From positions 3,348,001 through 3,412,000 of the forward strand of contig NZ_JAMZEC010000001.1 of the NCBI RefSeq assembly GCF_024172185.1: a stretch of 64,000 nucleotides of DNA, in the 5' to 3' direction. How positions within the stretch are numbered: the first letter of the stretch is position 1; each line of letters opens with the position of its first letter. This document shows, piece by piece, positions 8,773 through 17,392 of the stretch. The translations under genes and the position numbers were made by a program. This stretch comes from Nonomuraea roseoviolacea subsp. carminata. Its GTDB lineage: Bacteria; Actinomycetota; Actinomycetes; Streptosporangiales; Streptosporangiaceae. The notes under the pieces were generated by a model, which was given only the letters and a program-made list of their open reading frames with translations, ran no database searches and was not told where the DNA came from.

Positions 8773-9942
8773 TCAGCGAGCCCGGGCGTACTCGGGCAGG
8801 GGCCGGGCGTTCCTGGCCTGCATCCTCCGCTCCACCGCGCCGACGGCCTTCATCAGCGGCAGGCGGGCGACGACGTCGCGCACGCACCGGCCGCCCTCGG
8901 TCTTCGGCACCATGAGCCGGACGTTGGGGCCGATCTGCTGCTTCCTGTCGACCAGCGGCCGGTGGGCGGCGTCGTAGCGGGCGAAGGCGACGCGGTGGTC
9001 GCCCCCCGCGGCGGCGAGCTCGCCGGCCAGGCGGTAGGCCCCGACCAGGGCCAGCTCGGCGCCCGCGCCGGAGGCGGGGGACGCGCACCAGGCGGCGTCG
9101 CCGACGAGCGCGACGCGGCCGTCCGACCATGAGTCCATCCGCACCTGGCCCAGGGCGTCGAAGTAGAAGTCGGGGTCGGCGAGGGCCGCGTCGAGCAGTT
9201 CCCTGGTCCGCCAGGAGGAGTCTCCCCCGAACACCTCGCTGATCAGGCGCTTGTGCCCGGCGACGTCGCGGTGGTCGAGGTCCAGCGGCGCGGAGCGGAA
9301 CATGAAGTACGCCTTGGCCTGGGGGTGGTTGCCGGAGCGGTAGATCCCGGTCATCCGCCCCGGGGTGTTGAACATCGTCACCCACCGGTCCTCGCCGAGC
9401 GCGGCGTCGGTGGCGGCGAAGGCGAAGTAGTGGTCCTTGAACTCGACGAAGCGCTCCTCGGGGCCGAAGGCGAGCCGGCGGACGTTGGAGTGCATGCCGT
9501 CGGCCCCGACGACCAGGTCGAAGCGGCGGGCCGGCGCGTGCTCGAAGGTGACGGTCACGCCGTCGTCGTCCTGCTCCAGGCGGGTGATGGAGTCGCCGAA
9601 CATCGTCTCCACGTCGGTCACCTCGCGCAGCAGGGCGACCAGGTCGCCGCGCATGATCTCGACGGAGGCCGGGTCGCGGGTGTCGATCCGGGCGACGGCC
9701 CGGTCGGCGGCGTCGACGAACTTCATGCCCTGGACGTCGGCGGCGAGCTCGCGGACCCGCGACATGAGCCCCATCCGCTCGACCACCTCGACGGCGTCGT
9801 CGCGCACGTCCACCCCGTTGCCACCGGCCCGCGGCGCCGGCGCGCGCTCGACCACGGTCGGCCGGAAGCCGTGCCGGACCAGCCAGTGGGCCAGGGTCAG
9901 GCCGGCGATGCTCGCGCCGGAGATGAGGATCCGCTCGTTCAT
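8773..9942 (-). CDS. FAD-dependent aromatic-ring-type monooxygenase
   Basis: Group A flavin monooxygenase of 389 residues. It shows the N-terminal dinucleotide fold 'ILISGASIAGLTLAHWLVRHG', the Arg of the FAD-contact segment ('RGDLVALLREV'), the mid-domain 'DLVVGADGMHSNVRRLAFG' and the late 'GRVALVGDAAWCASPASGAG', the GD motif that binds FAD ribose. Related proteins hydroxylate phenolics, tetracyclines or polyketides using NAD(P)H and O2; its substrate is unknown. AAGGAG lies five bases before the ATG. It is divergent from a TetR gene across a 68-bp region with operator-like repeats, so local repression and induction by an aromatic compound or drug is the simplest reading. Confidence 0.86.
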   Translation of the reverse strand: MNERILISGASIAGLTLAHWLVRHGFRPTVVERAPAPRAGGNGVDVRDDAVEVVERMGLMSRVRELAADVQGMKFVDAADRAVARIDTRDPASVEIMRGDLVALLREVTDVETMFGDSITRLEQDDDGVTVTFEHAPARRFDLVVGADGMHSNVRRLAFGPEERFVEFKDHYFAFAATDAALGEDRWVTMFNTPGRMTGIYRSGNHPQAKAYFMFRSAPLDLDHRDVAGHKRLISEVFGGDSSWRTRELLDAALADPDFYFDALGQVRMDSWSDGRVALVGDAAWCASPASGAGAELALVGAYRLAGELAAAGGDHRVAFARYDAAHRPLVDRKQQIGPNVRLMVPKTEGGRCVRDVVARLPLMKAVGAVERRMQARNARPLPEYARAR

Positions 9943-9978
9943 GGGGACTCCTTCGCGCTACGATAAGTGAAACGTGCG

Positions 9979-10009
9979 TTCCAGATGATTATGTGGAAGG
10001 AGCATTCCA
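9979..10009. promoter_or_regulatory. Candidate operator between the monooxygenase and its TetR regulator
   Basis: Three copies of the same pentamer in alternating orientation: TTCCA at 9979-9983, TGGAA at 9994-9998 and TTCCA at 10005-10009. They make two interlocked inverted repeats over the TetR ribosome-binding site. This layout suits autoregulation by the adjacent TetR protein. Confidence 0.5.
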
Positions 10010-10010
10010 G

Positions 10011-10586
10011 TTGTCAACGCCAGCCGGAGCCCGGCGCCGCGCCGACGCCGTGCGCAACCGTCAGCTCGCCCTGGAGGCGGCCACCGCGCTGCTGAGCGAG
10101 CCGGGGGCGGCCCTGACCGTGGAGGCCATCGCCAAGAAGGTGGGGCTGGGCGCGGCGACCGTCGTGCGCGCCTTCGGCGGCAAGGACGCGCTCCTGGACG
10201 CCGCCGTGTCCGGCCTCCTGGAACCGGTGGTGCGGCGCGCCCGCGACCTGCTCGCCGAGACCACGGCCACGCGGGCCCTGCACGTCTTCCTGCGCGAGCT
10301 GCTCGCCTTCCAGACCGCGCACCACGGCGTCAACGACCGGCTCGGCGGCCTGGACCTGCCCGCCACCACGGCCCTGCGCGCCGACCTCGTCCGGGCCGTC
10401 GAGGAGATGATCGAGGGAGCGCGCCGCGAGGGCACGGTCCGCACCGACCTCGACCCCCGCGTCACCACGACGCTCATCGGCCGCACCGCGCTGGCCGTCG
10501 CCCAGGCCCAGCCGCCGTCGCAGGAGCTCGCCGACGCCTACCTCACCGTCCTGCTGGACGGCCTGCGTCCCCTGAACGCGCCCTGA
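10011..10586 (+). CDS. TetR/AcrR family transcriptional regulator
   Basis: Protein of 191 residues with an N-terminal helix-turn-helix ('LTVEAIAKKVGLGAATVVRA' then 'FGGKDALLDAAV') and a helical ligand domain. TTG at 10011 is the best start: GGAAGGAG lies eight bases upstream and the protein then begins 'MSTPAGARRRADAVRN'. An in-frame GTG at 9993 has no ribosome-binding site. It very likely represses the divergent flavin monooxygenase and itself through the TTCCA/TGGAA repeats that overlap its own ribosome-binding site. Confidence 0.85.
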   Translation: MSTPAGARRRADAVRNRQLALEAATALLSEPGAALTVEAIAKKVGLGAATVVRAFGGKDALLDAAVSGLLEPVVRRARDLLAETTATRALHVFLRELLAFQTAHHGVNDRLGGLDLPATTALRADLVRAVEEMIEGARREGTVRTDLDPRVTTTLIGRTALAVAQAQPPSQELADAYLTVLLDGLRPLNAP

Positions 10587-10595
10587 GCGGAGACG

Positions 10596-11261
10596 TCACT
10601 CCTTGAGGGAGCGCAGCATGGGCGGGTGGAGCAGCTCGGCGGGGCCGCGGCGGTAGAGCTTGGCCGGACGGCCACCGTCGCGCGTCGTCGTGGCGCCCGT
10701 CTCCACGAGGAAGCCCTCGGCCTTGGTGACCTTGCGGTGGAAGTTGCGCGGGTCCAGCGGGCGGCCCCAGACGATCTCGTACACCCGCCGCAGCTCGGCC
10801 ACGGTGAACTCGGGCGGGCAGAAGGCCGCGCCGAGCGGGGTGTACTCCAGCTTGGCCCGGGCCCGCTCGATGCCGTCGAGCATGATGCGCCGGTGGTCGA
10901 AGGCCATCACCGAGAGCTCGGCGACCGGCTGCCAGCTCATGTGCGCCTTCTCCGAGGCCGGCAGGTCGGGGGCGAGACCGAGGTAGGCGACGCTGACCAC
11001 GCGCTGGCGCGGGTCGCGGTCGGGGTAGCCGTAGGTCTGCAACTGCTCCAGGTGGACGGGCGCGCCGGGCAGGCCGGCCCGCTCGGCCAGGATGCGCTGC
11101 GCGGCCGCCGGAAGGTCCTCGTCGAGCTGGACGAACCCGCCGGGCAGCGACCAGCGGCGCAGGAACGGCGGGTTGTCGCGCCGCCACAGCAGCGCCGACA
11201 GCGCCTGGCAGCGCACGGTGAGCACGACCAGGTCGACGCTGACCGGGACGCTCGGGACCAT
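10596..11261 (-). CDS. NrtR-like regulator: degenerate Nudix domain plus winged helix
   Basis: Protein of 221 residues. The first 140 form a Nudix fold ('WSLPGGFVQLDEDLPAAAQR'). The Nudix box reads G-x5-E-x7-R but then 'ILAERAGL', so two of the catalytic Glu positions are replaced by Ile and Arg. The last 80 residues are the winged helix of NrtR-type proteins, with 'LDPRNFHRKVTKAEGFL' followed by 'GRPAKLYRRG'. In that family the Nudix domain senses ADP-ribose or a related NAD metabolite and the winged helix binds DNA of NAD or sugar genes. The damaged box suggests sensing without hydrolysis. The start is the ATG at 11261; a GTG at 11270 is possible. It converges on the TetR gene. Confidence 0.83.
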   Translation of the reverse strand: MVPSVPVSVDLVVLTVRCQALSALLWRRDNPPFLRRWSLPGGFVQLDEDLPAAAQRILAERAGLPGAPVHLEQLQTYGYPDRDPRQRVVSVAYLGLAPDLPASEKAHMSWQPVAELSVMAFDHRRIMLDGIERARAKLEYTPLGAAFCPPEFTVAELRRVYEIVWGRPLDPRNFHRKVTKAEGFLVETGATTTRDGGRPAKLYRRGPAELLHPPMLRSLKE

Positions 11262-11327
11262 GGCCTGCACGTTACACGCCCCCGCCCGCTCCCGGCGGCG
11301 TCCCGAGGCCCCGTCGGCGCGCGGGCG

Positions 11328-13133
11328 TCACGACGTCAGGCGGACGTGCAGGCGTTCGGTGGTCTCCTGGCCCGAGGCCAGCCTGACCCCCACCTTCACC
11401 CAGGCGCCCGGCGGCACCTGCGCCCAGTCGAACGGTACCCATGCCGTCTGCATGCCCTCGGGCAGCTCCTCCAGCGGGTCCTCGTCGAGCCAGCCGACGG
11501 CCGCCACGTCGAGGTCGCGGGCGCCGCTCTCCCACTCCACGGTGACCGTGCCGCCCTTGAGGTTGTAGCCGCGCACCTCGATGCCGTCCTGGACGTCGCG
11601 CCCGCGCCGGATCGCGTCCACCGCGATGGGCCGCGCCCAGTCCTTCCTGACCTCGCTCTCCAGGGACGGCGAGCCGCAGGTCATGAAGTCGCTCCACATG
11701 TAGGAGACGATCTTCTGGACGTACCGGCCGGCCATGGTGACGGCCTGGTCGAGGCGCTTCTTGTCGGTCTTGCCGCGCGAGCCCTGCGGGGCGCACGGCG
11801 GGTCGCCGGCGGGCTCGAACGCCTCGACGTTGGCCCAGAGGTCCACCTGGCGCCCGCCCTTGAGCAGCTCCTCGCGCATGAGCGCCATCTCGCGGTAGTA
11901 GTCGCGGGTGGAGCCGTGGTAGGCGGTGCCGTACGTGCTCTCGCCGACGACCGGCCGCAGCCGCTCGTCCACCTCGTCGTCGCGCTGGTCGGGCCAGAAC
12001 AGGCCGACCTTGCCGGTGCCGCGGCTGTCCTGCGGCGCGATGATGCCGACCCCCGTGAGGGCCAGCGCCTTGAACGCCGCCGCCACCTGCTTGGGCGTCT
12101 GGCCGAAGGGGACCCGTTTGCGCGCGTCCAGGTAGGGGCTGATGAGGATGGGCTTGCCGGGCAGCTCCTGCTCGACGATGTCGTGCTGGCCCGCGTACAC
12201 CTGCAGGGTGGGATTGTTCGCGAGCGTGGCGCCCATCTGCACCTCGAACGGCTGGTAGACGCCCCCGAGCGAGTCGCGGCCGGCGAATCGGACGCCGTAG
12301 TCCTGCAGGATGCGGCGGGTCAGCGTGGTGAGCGTGGGGATGTGGTGCGGGTTGGCCCTGGTCTGGTTGTCGTGCTGGCGCGGCGCCAGCGGCAGCGCGG
12401 GGAAGATGTGGATGCCGAACTGGTCGCCGAGGTCGAGCAGCTCGCTCAGGCTGTCCTTGAACTCGCCCTGCGCGTTCTTGACGGCGCCCGCGACCACGAT
12501 CAGGTCGTACGGCCGGGGCTTGGTGAAGTCGCAGGTGGCGTCGTCGGAGCCGTCCATGGGCGCCAGGATGCGGTAGTAGACGCGCCGGGCCGTCACGACG
12601 CGGTGCTCCATCTCCGCGCAGCGGAACAGGCCGTCGCCGAACGCCTCGTCGGTCCGGTAGACGTAGGTGCGGGCCACCCGGTTGCCGGGATCGGCCTTCT
12701 TGAGGTCGCGCTCGGCCGCGTCGTGGCAGCTGAGCCCGTCCTCCTGGCAGTCCTTGTAGAGGGAGTCGCGCTCGCCGTCCTTGAGGATCTCGCCGTCGTC
12801 GTCCACGGAACGGTACTGCAGGCCGTAGCCGATCCTGATGACCGTGTCGCCGCCCACCGCGTGGATCTCCTGGAGCTGCTTGCGCCAGGTGCACGGGTTG
12901 GAGGTGGGCGTCACCCAGTAGCCGGTGACGGCGTACGGGGCGGACTCGTCGGTGTCGAACGTGCCGCAGGGGTCGGTGAACTCACTGACCTGGGGCGTCG
13001 GGAACGTCGAGGTGGGACTCGGCGTGGTCTTCCTGGCGACGGGCTTGGACGGCCGGTCCGACGGGAGGACGACGACCACGGCCGCGACGGCCGCCAGGAT
13101 CGCCGCGCCCACGAGCACGAACAGCCAGCGCAC
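11328..13133 (-). CDS. DUF4434 domain protein, membrane-anchored, glycoside-hydrolase-like
   Basis: Protein of 601 residues with an N-terminal signal-anchor helix (about residues 3-23) and a Pro/Thr/Ser linker. It is probably an extracytoplasmic domain tethered to the membrane. The middle ('TGYWVTPTSNPCTWRKQL', 'DQFGIHIFPALPLAPR', 'GVGIIAPQDSRG' and 'MREELLKGGRQVDLWANVEA') matches my memory of the DUF4434 family, which resembles TIM-barrel glycoside hydrolases. The last 90 residues look like a beta-sandwich. No activity has been shown for this type that I can cite. It starts at GTG 13133, 43 bases after the glycosyltransferase gene, and is the last gene of the minus-strand arm of the glycan locus, so a role in trimming or modifying that glycan is plausible. 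Confidence 0.68.
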   Translation of the reverse strand: MRWLFVLVGAAILAAVAAVVVVLPSDRPSKPVARKTTPSPTSTFPTPQVSEFTDPCGTFDTDESAPYAVTGYWVTPTSNPCTWRKQLQEIHAVGGDTVIRIGYGLQYRSVDDDGEILKDGERDSLYKDCQEDGLSCHDAAERDLKKADPGNRVARTYVYRTDEAFGDGLFRCAEMEHRVVTARRVYYRILAPMDGSDDATCDFTKPRPYDLIVVAGAVKNAQGEFKDSLSELLDLGDQFGIHIFPALPLAPRQHDNQTRANPHHIPTLTTLTRRILQDYGVRFAGRDSLGGVYQPFEVQMGATLANNPTLQVYAGQHDIVEQELPGKPILISPYLDARKRVPFGQTPKQVAAAFKALALTGVGIIAPQDSRGTGKVGLFWPDQRDDEVDERLRPVVGESTYGTAYHGSTRDYYREMALMREELLKGGRQVDLWANVEAFEPAGDPPCAPQGSRGKTDKKRLDQAVTMAGRYVQKIVSYMWSDFMTCGSPSLESEVRKDWARPIAVDAIRRGRDVQDGIEVRGYNLKGGTVTVEWESGARDLDVAAVGWLDEDPLEELPEGMQTAWVPFDWAQVPPGAWVKVGVRLASGQETTERLHVRLTS

Positions 13134-13176
13134 GTTGAGGAACCTATCGTCGCGGGGATATGCCGGATGTCAGCCG

Positions 13177-14265
13177 TCAGCGCAGGCCCGCGGCCCAGGC
13201 TTCGAGCTGGGCGACGAAGCGCTTGGCCGAGTTGGGCCAGTGGTGGTTGGCCCGGGCCGCCGCGTAGCCGCGCGCGCCCTGAGCCCGCCGCTCCCTGACG
13301 TCGTCCCGGAGGGTGAGCACGGCCTGCGCCACGGCCTTGGGGTCCTCCCACGGCACCACGACGCCCGACTCGTACCGCTCGACCAGCTCGACCGCGCGCG
13401 GCGACGGCGTGGTGATGACGGGGATCCCGTGCGCCATGTACTCCACGATCTTGGTGGGCATGGAGTGGCGGTAGTTGGGCTCGTCGTGCAGCAGCGACAG
13501 GCCCGCGAGGGCGCCGTCGAGCCGCTTGAGCGCCTCGTCGTTCGGCATGAAGTCGCGCCACTCCAGCAGGCCCTCGGTGACGGCCTGGTTGAGCACCGGA
13601 CGGCTCTGCGGGTCGGCGTAGCCGATCAGCTCGACCGCCACCCGGTACGGCTGGAGCAGCCGGGCCACCTCGATGGCCTCCATGACGCCGCGCGCCCGGG
13701 ACAGCCAGCCGAGGTAGACGACGCGGTCGTCGCCCGGCGGCGTGACCGAGTCGGGCACCCACGTCTCGTTGGGCACGATGAGGTGGGCATCCTTGAACCG
13801 GCCGGCGTAGGCCGTCTCGGCCAGCAGCAGGTGCATGCGGCGCTCGGCCATGCCCTCCAGCATGCGGGCGAGGAAGCGCGCCGGCGGGCGCAGCGGCGAC
13901 GGCAGCCACGGCTTGAGCGACAGCGTCGCCGGGGTGTCCTCGTGGACGTCCCAGACGATCGGCGGGCTGTTGCGCACGCCCCAGACGGCGAACAGCAGCT
14001 CGGGGTCGTGGATGAGCACCAGGTCGACCTTGTCGCGCATCCGCTTGAACAGCCTGCGGGCCGCCCAGACGGCCGCGACGCGCTTGCGCTGCGCCGCCCG
14101 CGGCAGATCGACGCCGTTGACCCACGGCCGGGGCACGATGCCGTGCGCCGTGAAGGACGCCGCATACGTGACCTCATGACCGGCATCCACGAGGGCGCGG
14201 ATCTGCCGGTGCAGGATCCGCGCGTCCTCGGGGTTATGCACCACCGTCATGACGAGCACGTGCAC
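13177..14265 (-). CDS. Glycosyltransferase, GT4-like (GT-B fold)
   Basis: Protein of 362 residues with GT-B architecture: an N-terminal acceptor domain ('HVLVMTVVHNPEDARILHRQ') and a C-terminal donor domain with 'VVYLGWLSRARGVMEAIEVA', 'NYRHSMPTKIVEYMAHGIPV' and 'VELVERYESGVVVPWEDP'. The Glu-x7-Glu motif typical of GT4 is represented by 'KIVEYMAHG'. The GTG at 14265 has GGAGGG nine bases upstream; the longer frame to 14307 would overlap wecC. It lies 19 bases downstream of wecC in the same direction, so it probably uses a sugar from that pathway. Confidence 0.82.
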   Translation of the reverse strand: MHVLVMTVVHNPEDARILHRQIRALVDAGHEVTYAASFTAHGIVPRPWVNGVDLPRAAQRKRVAAVWAARRLFKRMRDKVDLVLIHDPELLFAVWGVRNSPPIVWDVHEDTPATLSLKPWLPSPLRPPARFLARMLEGMAERRMHLLLAETAYAGRFKDAHLIVPNETWVPDSVTPPGDDRVVYLGWLSRARGVMEAIEVARLLQPYRVAVELIGYADPQSRPVLNQAVTEGLLEWRDFMPNDEALKRLDGALAGLSLLHDEPNYRHSMPTKIVEYMAHGIPVITTPSPRAVELVERYESGVVVPWEDPKAVAQAVLTLRDDVRERRAQGARGYAAARANHHWPNSAKRFVAQLEAWAAGLR

Positions 14266-14284
14266 AGCGCGCAACCCTCCGTCG

Positions 14285-15547
14285 CTACAGCCGCTCGACG
14301 CGTTCACCCTCGGCGAGGACGCCGCGGGTGTCGAGCACGAGCCTGGCCTTCGCCTCGACCATGTCGAGGTCGAACGCGGAGTGCTGCTGCATCAGCAGCG
14401 TCACGTCGGCGCCGACCACGGCCTCGGCCAGATCCTCTTCGCGCGGCACGGGTGTGCCGTCGACCGACCACTCCTTGACATACGGGTCCGCGAACGAGAG
14501 GTCGGCGCCCAGCTCCAGCAGCGCGCGGGCCACGGGGAGCGCAGGGGTCTCGCGTTCGTCGGCGATGTCCGGTTTGTAGGTGACGCCGAGCATAACCACT
14601 TTGGCGCCGTTCACGGGCTTCTTATGCCGGTTCAGCAGTCGCTGCACCCGGGCGACCACGTACGACGGCATCCGCTCGTTGATCTCCTGCGCCAGCTCGA
14701 CGAACCGGAACGGGTAGCCGAGCTTGCGCACCGTGTACGACAGGTACGACGGGTCGACGGGGATGCAGTGGCCGCCCACGCCGGGCCCGGGCAGGAACTT
14801 CTGGAAGCCGAACGGCTTGGTGGCCGCGGCCTCGATCGACTCCCACAGGTCGATGCCCAGCTCGTCGCAGAAGATCGCCATCTCGTTGACGAGGGCGATG
14901 TTGACGTGCCGGTAGGTGTTCTCCAGCAGCTTGGCCATCTCGGCCTCGCGGGTGCCGCTGACGGGCACGACCTGCTCGATGAAGCGACCGTAGAAGGAGG
15001 TCGCCCGGTCGCGGCAGGTGGGCGTGAAGCCGCCGACGACCTTCGGGGTGTTGCGCAGGCCGAACTTCGGGTTGCCCGGGTCGATGCGCTCGGGCGAGAA
15101 GGCCAGGTGGAAGTCCTCGCCGGCGACCAGGCCGGAGGTCTCCAGCAGCGGGCGGGCCACCTCGTCGGTGGTGCCCGGCCAGGTGGTGGACTCCAGGACG
15201 ACGAGCGTGCCCTTGCTCAGGTTGCGCGCGACGGCCTTGGTGGCGCCCTCGACCGCGGACAGGTCGGGACGGTGGTCCTCGTCCAGCGGAGTCGGCACAC
15301 AGATGACGATCGTGTTGCTCCTGGCCAGGACGGTCTCGTCGAGCGTGGCGCTGAAGCCGTTGGCCAGCATGTGCTCGAGGTCGGCGTCGGACAGGTCGTC
15401 GATGTAGGACCGTCCGGCGTTGAGCGCGTCCACCTTGGCGGGGTCGACGTCGACGCCGACGACCTTGAGCCCGGCGGCCACCGCCTCCTTGGCGAGCGGC
15501 ATGCCGACGTACCCCAGGCCGATGACAGACAAGTCTATTTCTGTCAC
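14285..15547 (-). CDS. wecC: UDP-N-acetyl-D-mannosamine dehydrogenase (nucleotide-sugar dehydrogenase)
   Basis: Oxidises the C6 hydroxyl of UDP-ManNAc to UDP-ManNAcA with two NAD+. Residues 5-30 are the NAD-binding fold ('LSVIGLGYVGMPLAKEAVAA'); 'VPTPLDEDHRPDLSAV' and 'VLESTTWPGTTDEVA' follow. The catalytic region is 'GPGVGGHCIPVDPSYL' with the thiohemiacetal-forming Cys, and 'GVTYKPDIADERETPA' is the C-terminal UDP-binding segment. Length is 420 residues. UDP-glucose or UDP-GlcNAc dehydrogenase activity cannot be excluded from motifs alone; the nearby UDP-GlcNAc 2-epimerase makes ManNAc the likely substrate. The GTG start at 15547 overlaps the stop of a 12-codon upstream frame. Confidence 0.88.
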   Translation of the reverse strand: MTEIDLSVIGLGYVGMPLAKEAVAAGLKVVGVDVDPAKVDALNAGRSYIDDLSDADLEHMLANGFSATLDETVLARSNTIVICVPTPLDEDHRPDLSAVEGATKAVARNLSKGTLVVLESTTWPGTTDEVARPLLETSGLVAGEDFHLAFSPERIDPGNPKFGLRNTPKVVGGFTPTCRDRATSFYGRFIEQVVPVSGTREAEMAKLLENTYRHVNIALVNEMAIFCDELGIDLWESIEAAATKPFGFQKFLPGPGVGGHCIPVDPSYLSYTVRKLGYPFRFVELAQEINERMPSYVVARVQRLLNRHKKPVNGAKVVMLGVTYKPDIADERETPALPVARALLELGADLSFADPYVKEWSVDGTPVPREEDLAEAVVGADVTLLMQQHSAFDLDMVEAKARLVLDTRGVLAEGERVERL

Positions 15548-15582
15548 AGCGGTGCCTTGGAAAGCCGGAAACAACACTTCAT
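15544..15582 (-). other. Possible 12-codon leader peptide overlapping the wecC start
   Basis: An ATG frame (MKCCFRLSKAPL) ends with a TGA that overlaps the wecC GTG as GTGA. This would couple wecC translation to the leader. It has no clear ribosome-binding site. A 6-bp hairpin, CCTGTC-N6-GACAGG, lies upstream at 15634-15651. It may be chance. Confidence 0.2.
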
Positions 15583-15668
15583 GGTCGCAAAGGTTATCTC
15601 AAGTCCACCTAGCTCACGCCTAATGCGACTGAACCTGTCGTAACAGACAGGCAATCCGGAGCCCATCC

Positions 15669-17336
15669 TCAGGTGAGGGACCGGTAAAGGTCCCGGTAGG
15701 TCTCGGCCACGCGGCCCCAGGTGCGCTTGGCGGCCACCTCGGCGCGACCGGCCTCGCCCATCTCGGCCCGCCGGGCCGGGTCGTCCCTGAGCCCGGCGAT
15801 GGCCTTGGCCAACTCGGCGGGGTCGCCGGGCGGCACGAGCAGCCCCGCGCCCTCGGAGCCGACCAGCTCCGACAGCGCCGGCAGGTCGCTGAGCACGACC
15901 GGCTTGCCGAGGGCCATGGCCTCGACCGGCTTGAGCGGCGTGACGAGCCGGCACACGCGCAGGTCCTCGCGCGGGCAGGCGAAGATGTCGATGGCCTCCT
16001 GGGCCTGCAGCGCCTCCTCCGGCCCGACCCGGCCCGGCAGGATGGCGCTGGTGAGCGACAGCTCCTCGACCAGCTCCAGCAGGTTGGGCCGCTCGGCGCC
16101 GTCGCCGACGATGAGGACGCGCACCGGCGTGCCCTGGTCGCGCAGCAGCGCCGCGGCCCGCAGCAGGGTGGCGAAGCCCTCGTAGGCCACGATGCTGGAC
16201 ACCGAGCCGACCACGATCTCGTCGTCGCCGATGCCCATCTCGCGGCGGAAGGACGCGCCGTCGTAGTGGGCCGTCAGCAGGGAGTCGTCCACCGCGTTGG
16301 GGGCCAGGAAGATCCGCTCCCTGGGCACGCCGCGCTCGACGATCTCCGTGGCCATCGTCTCGGCCAGCGTGACGACCGCGTCGGCCTCGCGCATGAGGAA
16401 CGCCTCGCGCTCGCGCTGGAGCACGTGCCGCTCGCTGCCCACGCGGATCGGGTCGCGGGAGGCCCAGGTCTCCTCCAGGAAGCCGCGCACCTCGTAGACG
16501 TACGGGGTGCCGGTGCGCTCGCGCACGGCGTGGGCGACGGAGCCGTTGCGGTGGTCGGTGGCGGCGTGCAGGAGCTGCGGGCGCAGCTCCTTGACCAGCT
16601 CGGTGACGGAGTCGGCGCCGCGCACCATGCGGCCGCGCATCTCGAACGGCATCTCGCCGCGCCCGTCGGGCAGCAGCCGGTGGTAGGGGACGCCGTCGAT
16701 CTCCTCGTACGGCGTGACGTCGGCGAACCCCTGGAACATCGGCCAGCCCCAGCTCGTCACCACGTGCGGGTCGAGGCCCGCGGCCTTCTGGGCGGTGACG
16801 ATGCGGTGGGTGCGGACGGTGTAGCCGGCCTGCGTGTACGGCAGGGCGTTGGTGACGCAGTGGAGCACCCGGCCCTGGACGCGCTCGCCGACGGTCACCT
16901 TGGCGCCGGGCGGGATGGGGTCGGGGCTGATGGCGGCCAGCTCGCCCTGGTAGTAGGCGGCCCGGCGCTTGACGAACGGGTATTTGGTGTGGGCTTCGAG
17001 CACCTGCGCGGCCAGGGTGACGTTGCCGGCGTTCCAGTGCTCCTTGGCCTCGTTCCACGGGGCCCGGATGACGCGCATGCCGAACTTGCGCACGGCGCGG
17101 CGGGCCCGGCGGGCGGCGGGCCAGGCCACCCGCCCGACGAAGGGGCGAAGGCGCGGCGGGAGGGCTTCGGCGGCGGCCTGCGCGACCCGTACGGGATCGG
17201 ACTTGACCTTGGTGTAGACGACCCTGGAGACGAGGACCGGGTGCTGGACGAAGCCCCGTAGCAACCCACCGACACCGGCGCGCGCGGACTTGGCGGAAAC
17301 CTTGGAGGAGTCTGGTCGACTGGCGTCGGATACCAC
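15669..17336 (-). CDS. Glycosyltransferase family 4-like protein with N-terminal extension
   Basis: Protein of about 555 residues. The last 390 are a GT4-type GT-B enzyme: 'VTNALPYTQAGYTVRTHRIV' marks the glycine-rich N-domain loop, 'RIFLAPNAVDDSLL' the linker, and 'VLIVGDGAERPNLLELVEEL' plus 'PLKPVEAMALGKPVVLSDLP' the donor-binding site with its Glu-x7-Glu-like motif. The first 160 residues are basic and helical, without an obvious membrane span, and could dock to the membrane or a partner. It is the first gene of the minus-strand arm, divergent from wecB across 56 bases. The start is uncertain: GTG 17336 follows a TATGGT box at leaderless distance, and a TTG at 17393 also stays in frame. 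Confidence 0.82.
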   Translation of the reverse strand: MVSDASRPDSSKVSAKSARAGVGGLLRGFVQHPVLVSRVVYTKVKSDPVRVAQAAAEALPPRLRPFVGRVAWPAARRARRAVRKFGMRVIRAPWNEAKEHWNAGNVTLAAQVLEAHTKYPFVKRRAAYYQGELAAISPDPIPPGAKVTVGERVQGRVLHCVTNALPYTQAGYTVRTHRIVTAQKAAGLDPHVVTSWGWPMFQGFADVTPYEEIDGVPYHRLLPDGRGEMPFEMRGRMVRGADSVTELVKELRPQLLHAATDHRNGSVAHAVRERTGTPYVYEVRGFLEETWASRDPIRVGSERHVLQREREAFLMREADAVVTLAETMATEIVERGVPRERIFLAPNAVDDSLLTAHYDGASFRREMGIGDDEIVVGSVSSIVAYEGFATLLRAAALLRDQGTPVRVLIVGDGAERPNLLELVEELSLTSAILPGRVGPEEALQAQEAIDIFACPREDLRVCRLVTPLKPVEAMALGKPVVLSDLPALSELVGSEGAGLLVPPGDPAELAKAIAGLRDDPARRAEMGEAGRAEVAAKRTWGRVAETYRDLYRSLT

Positions 17337-17392
17337 GCGGTGACCGTACCATAGGCAGCGTTTTTTCCCTTCCGCTCTGAAAGGCGAGGTCA

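Noticed and set aside
10626..13298. Plus-strand frame of 890 codons
   Set aside because: Antisense to the NrtR-like and DUF4434 genes, which have clear domains, signal anchor and sensible starts.
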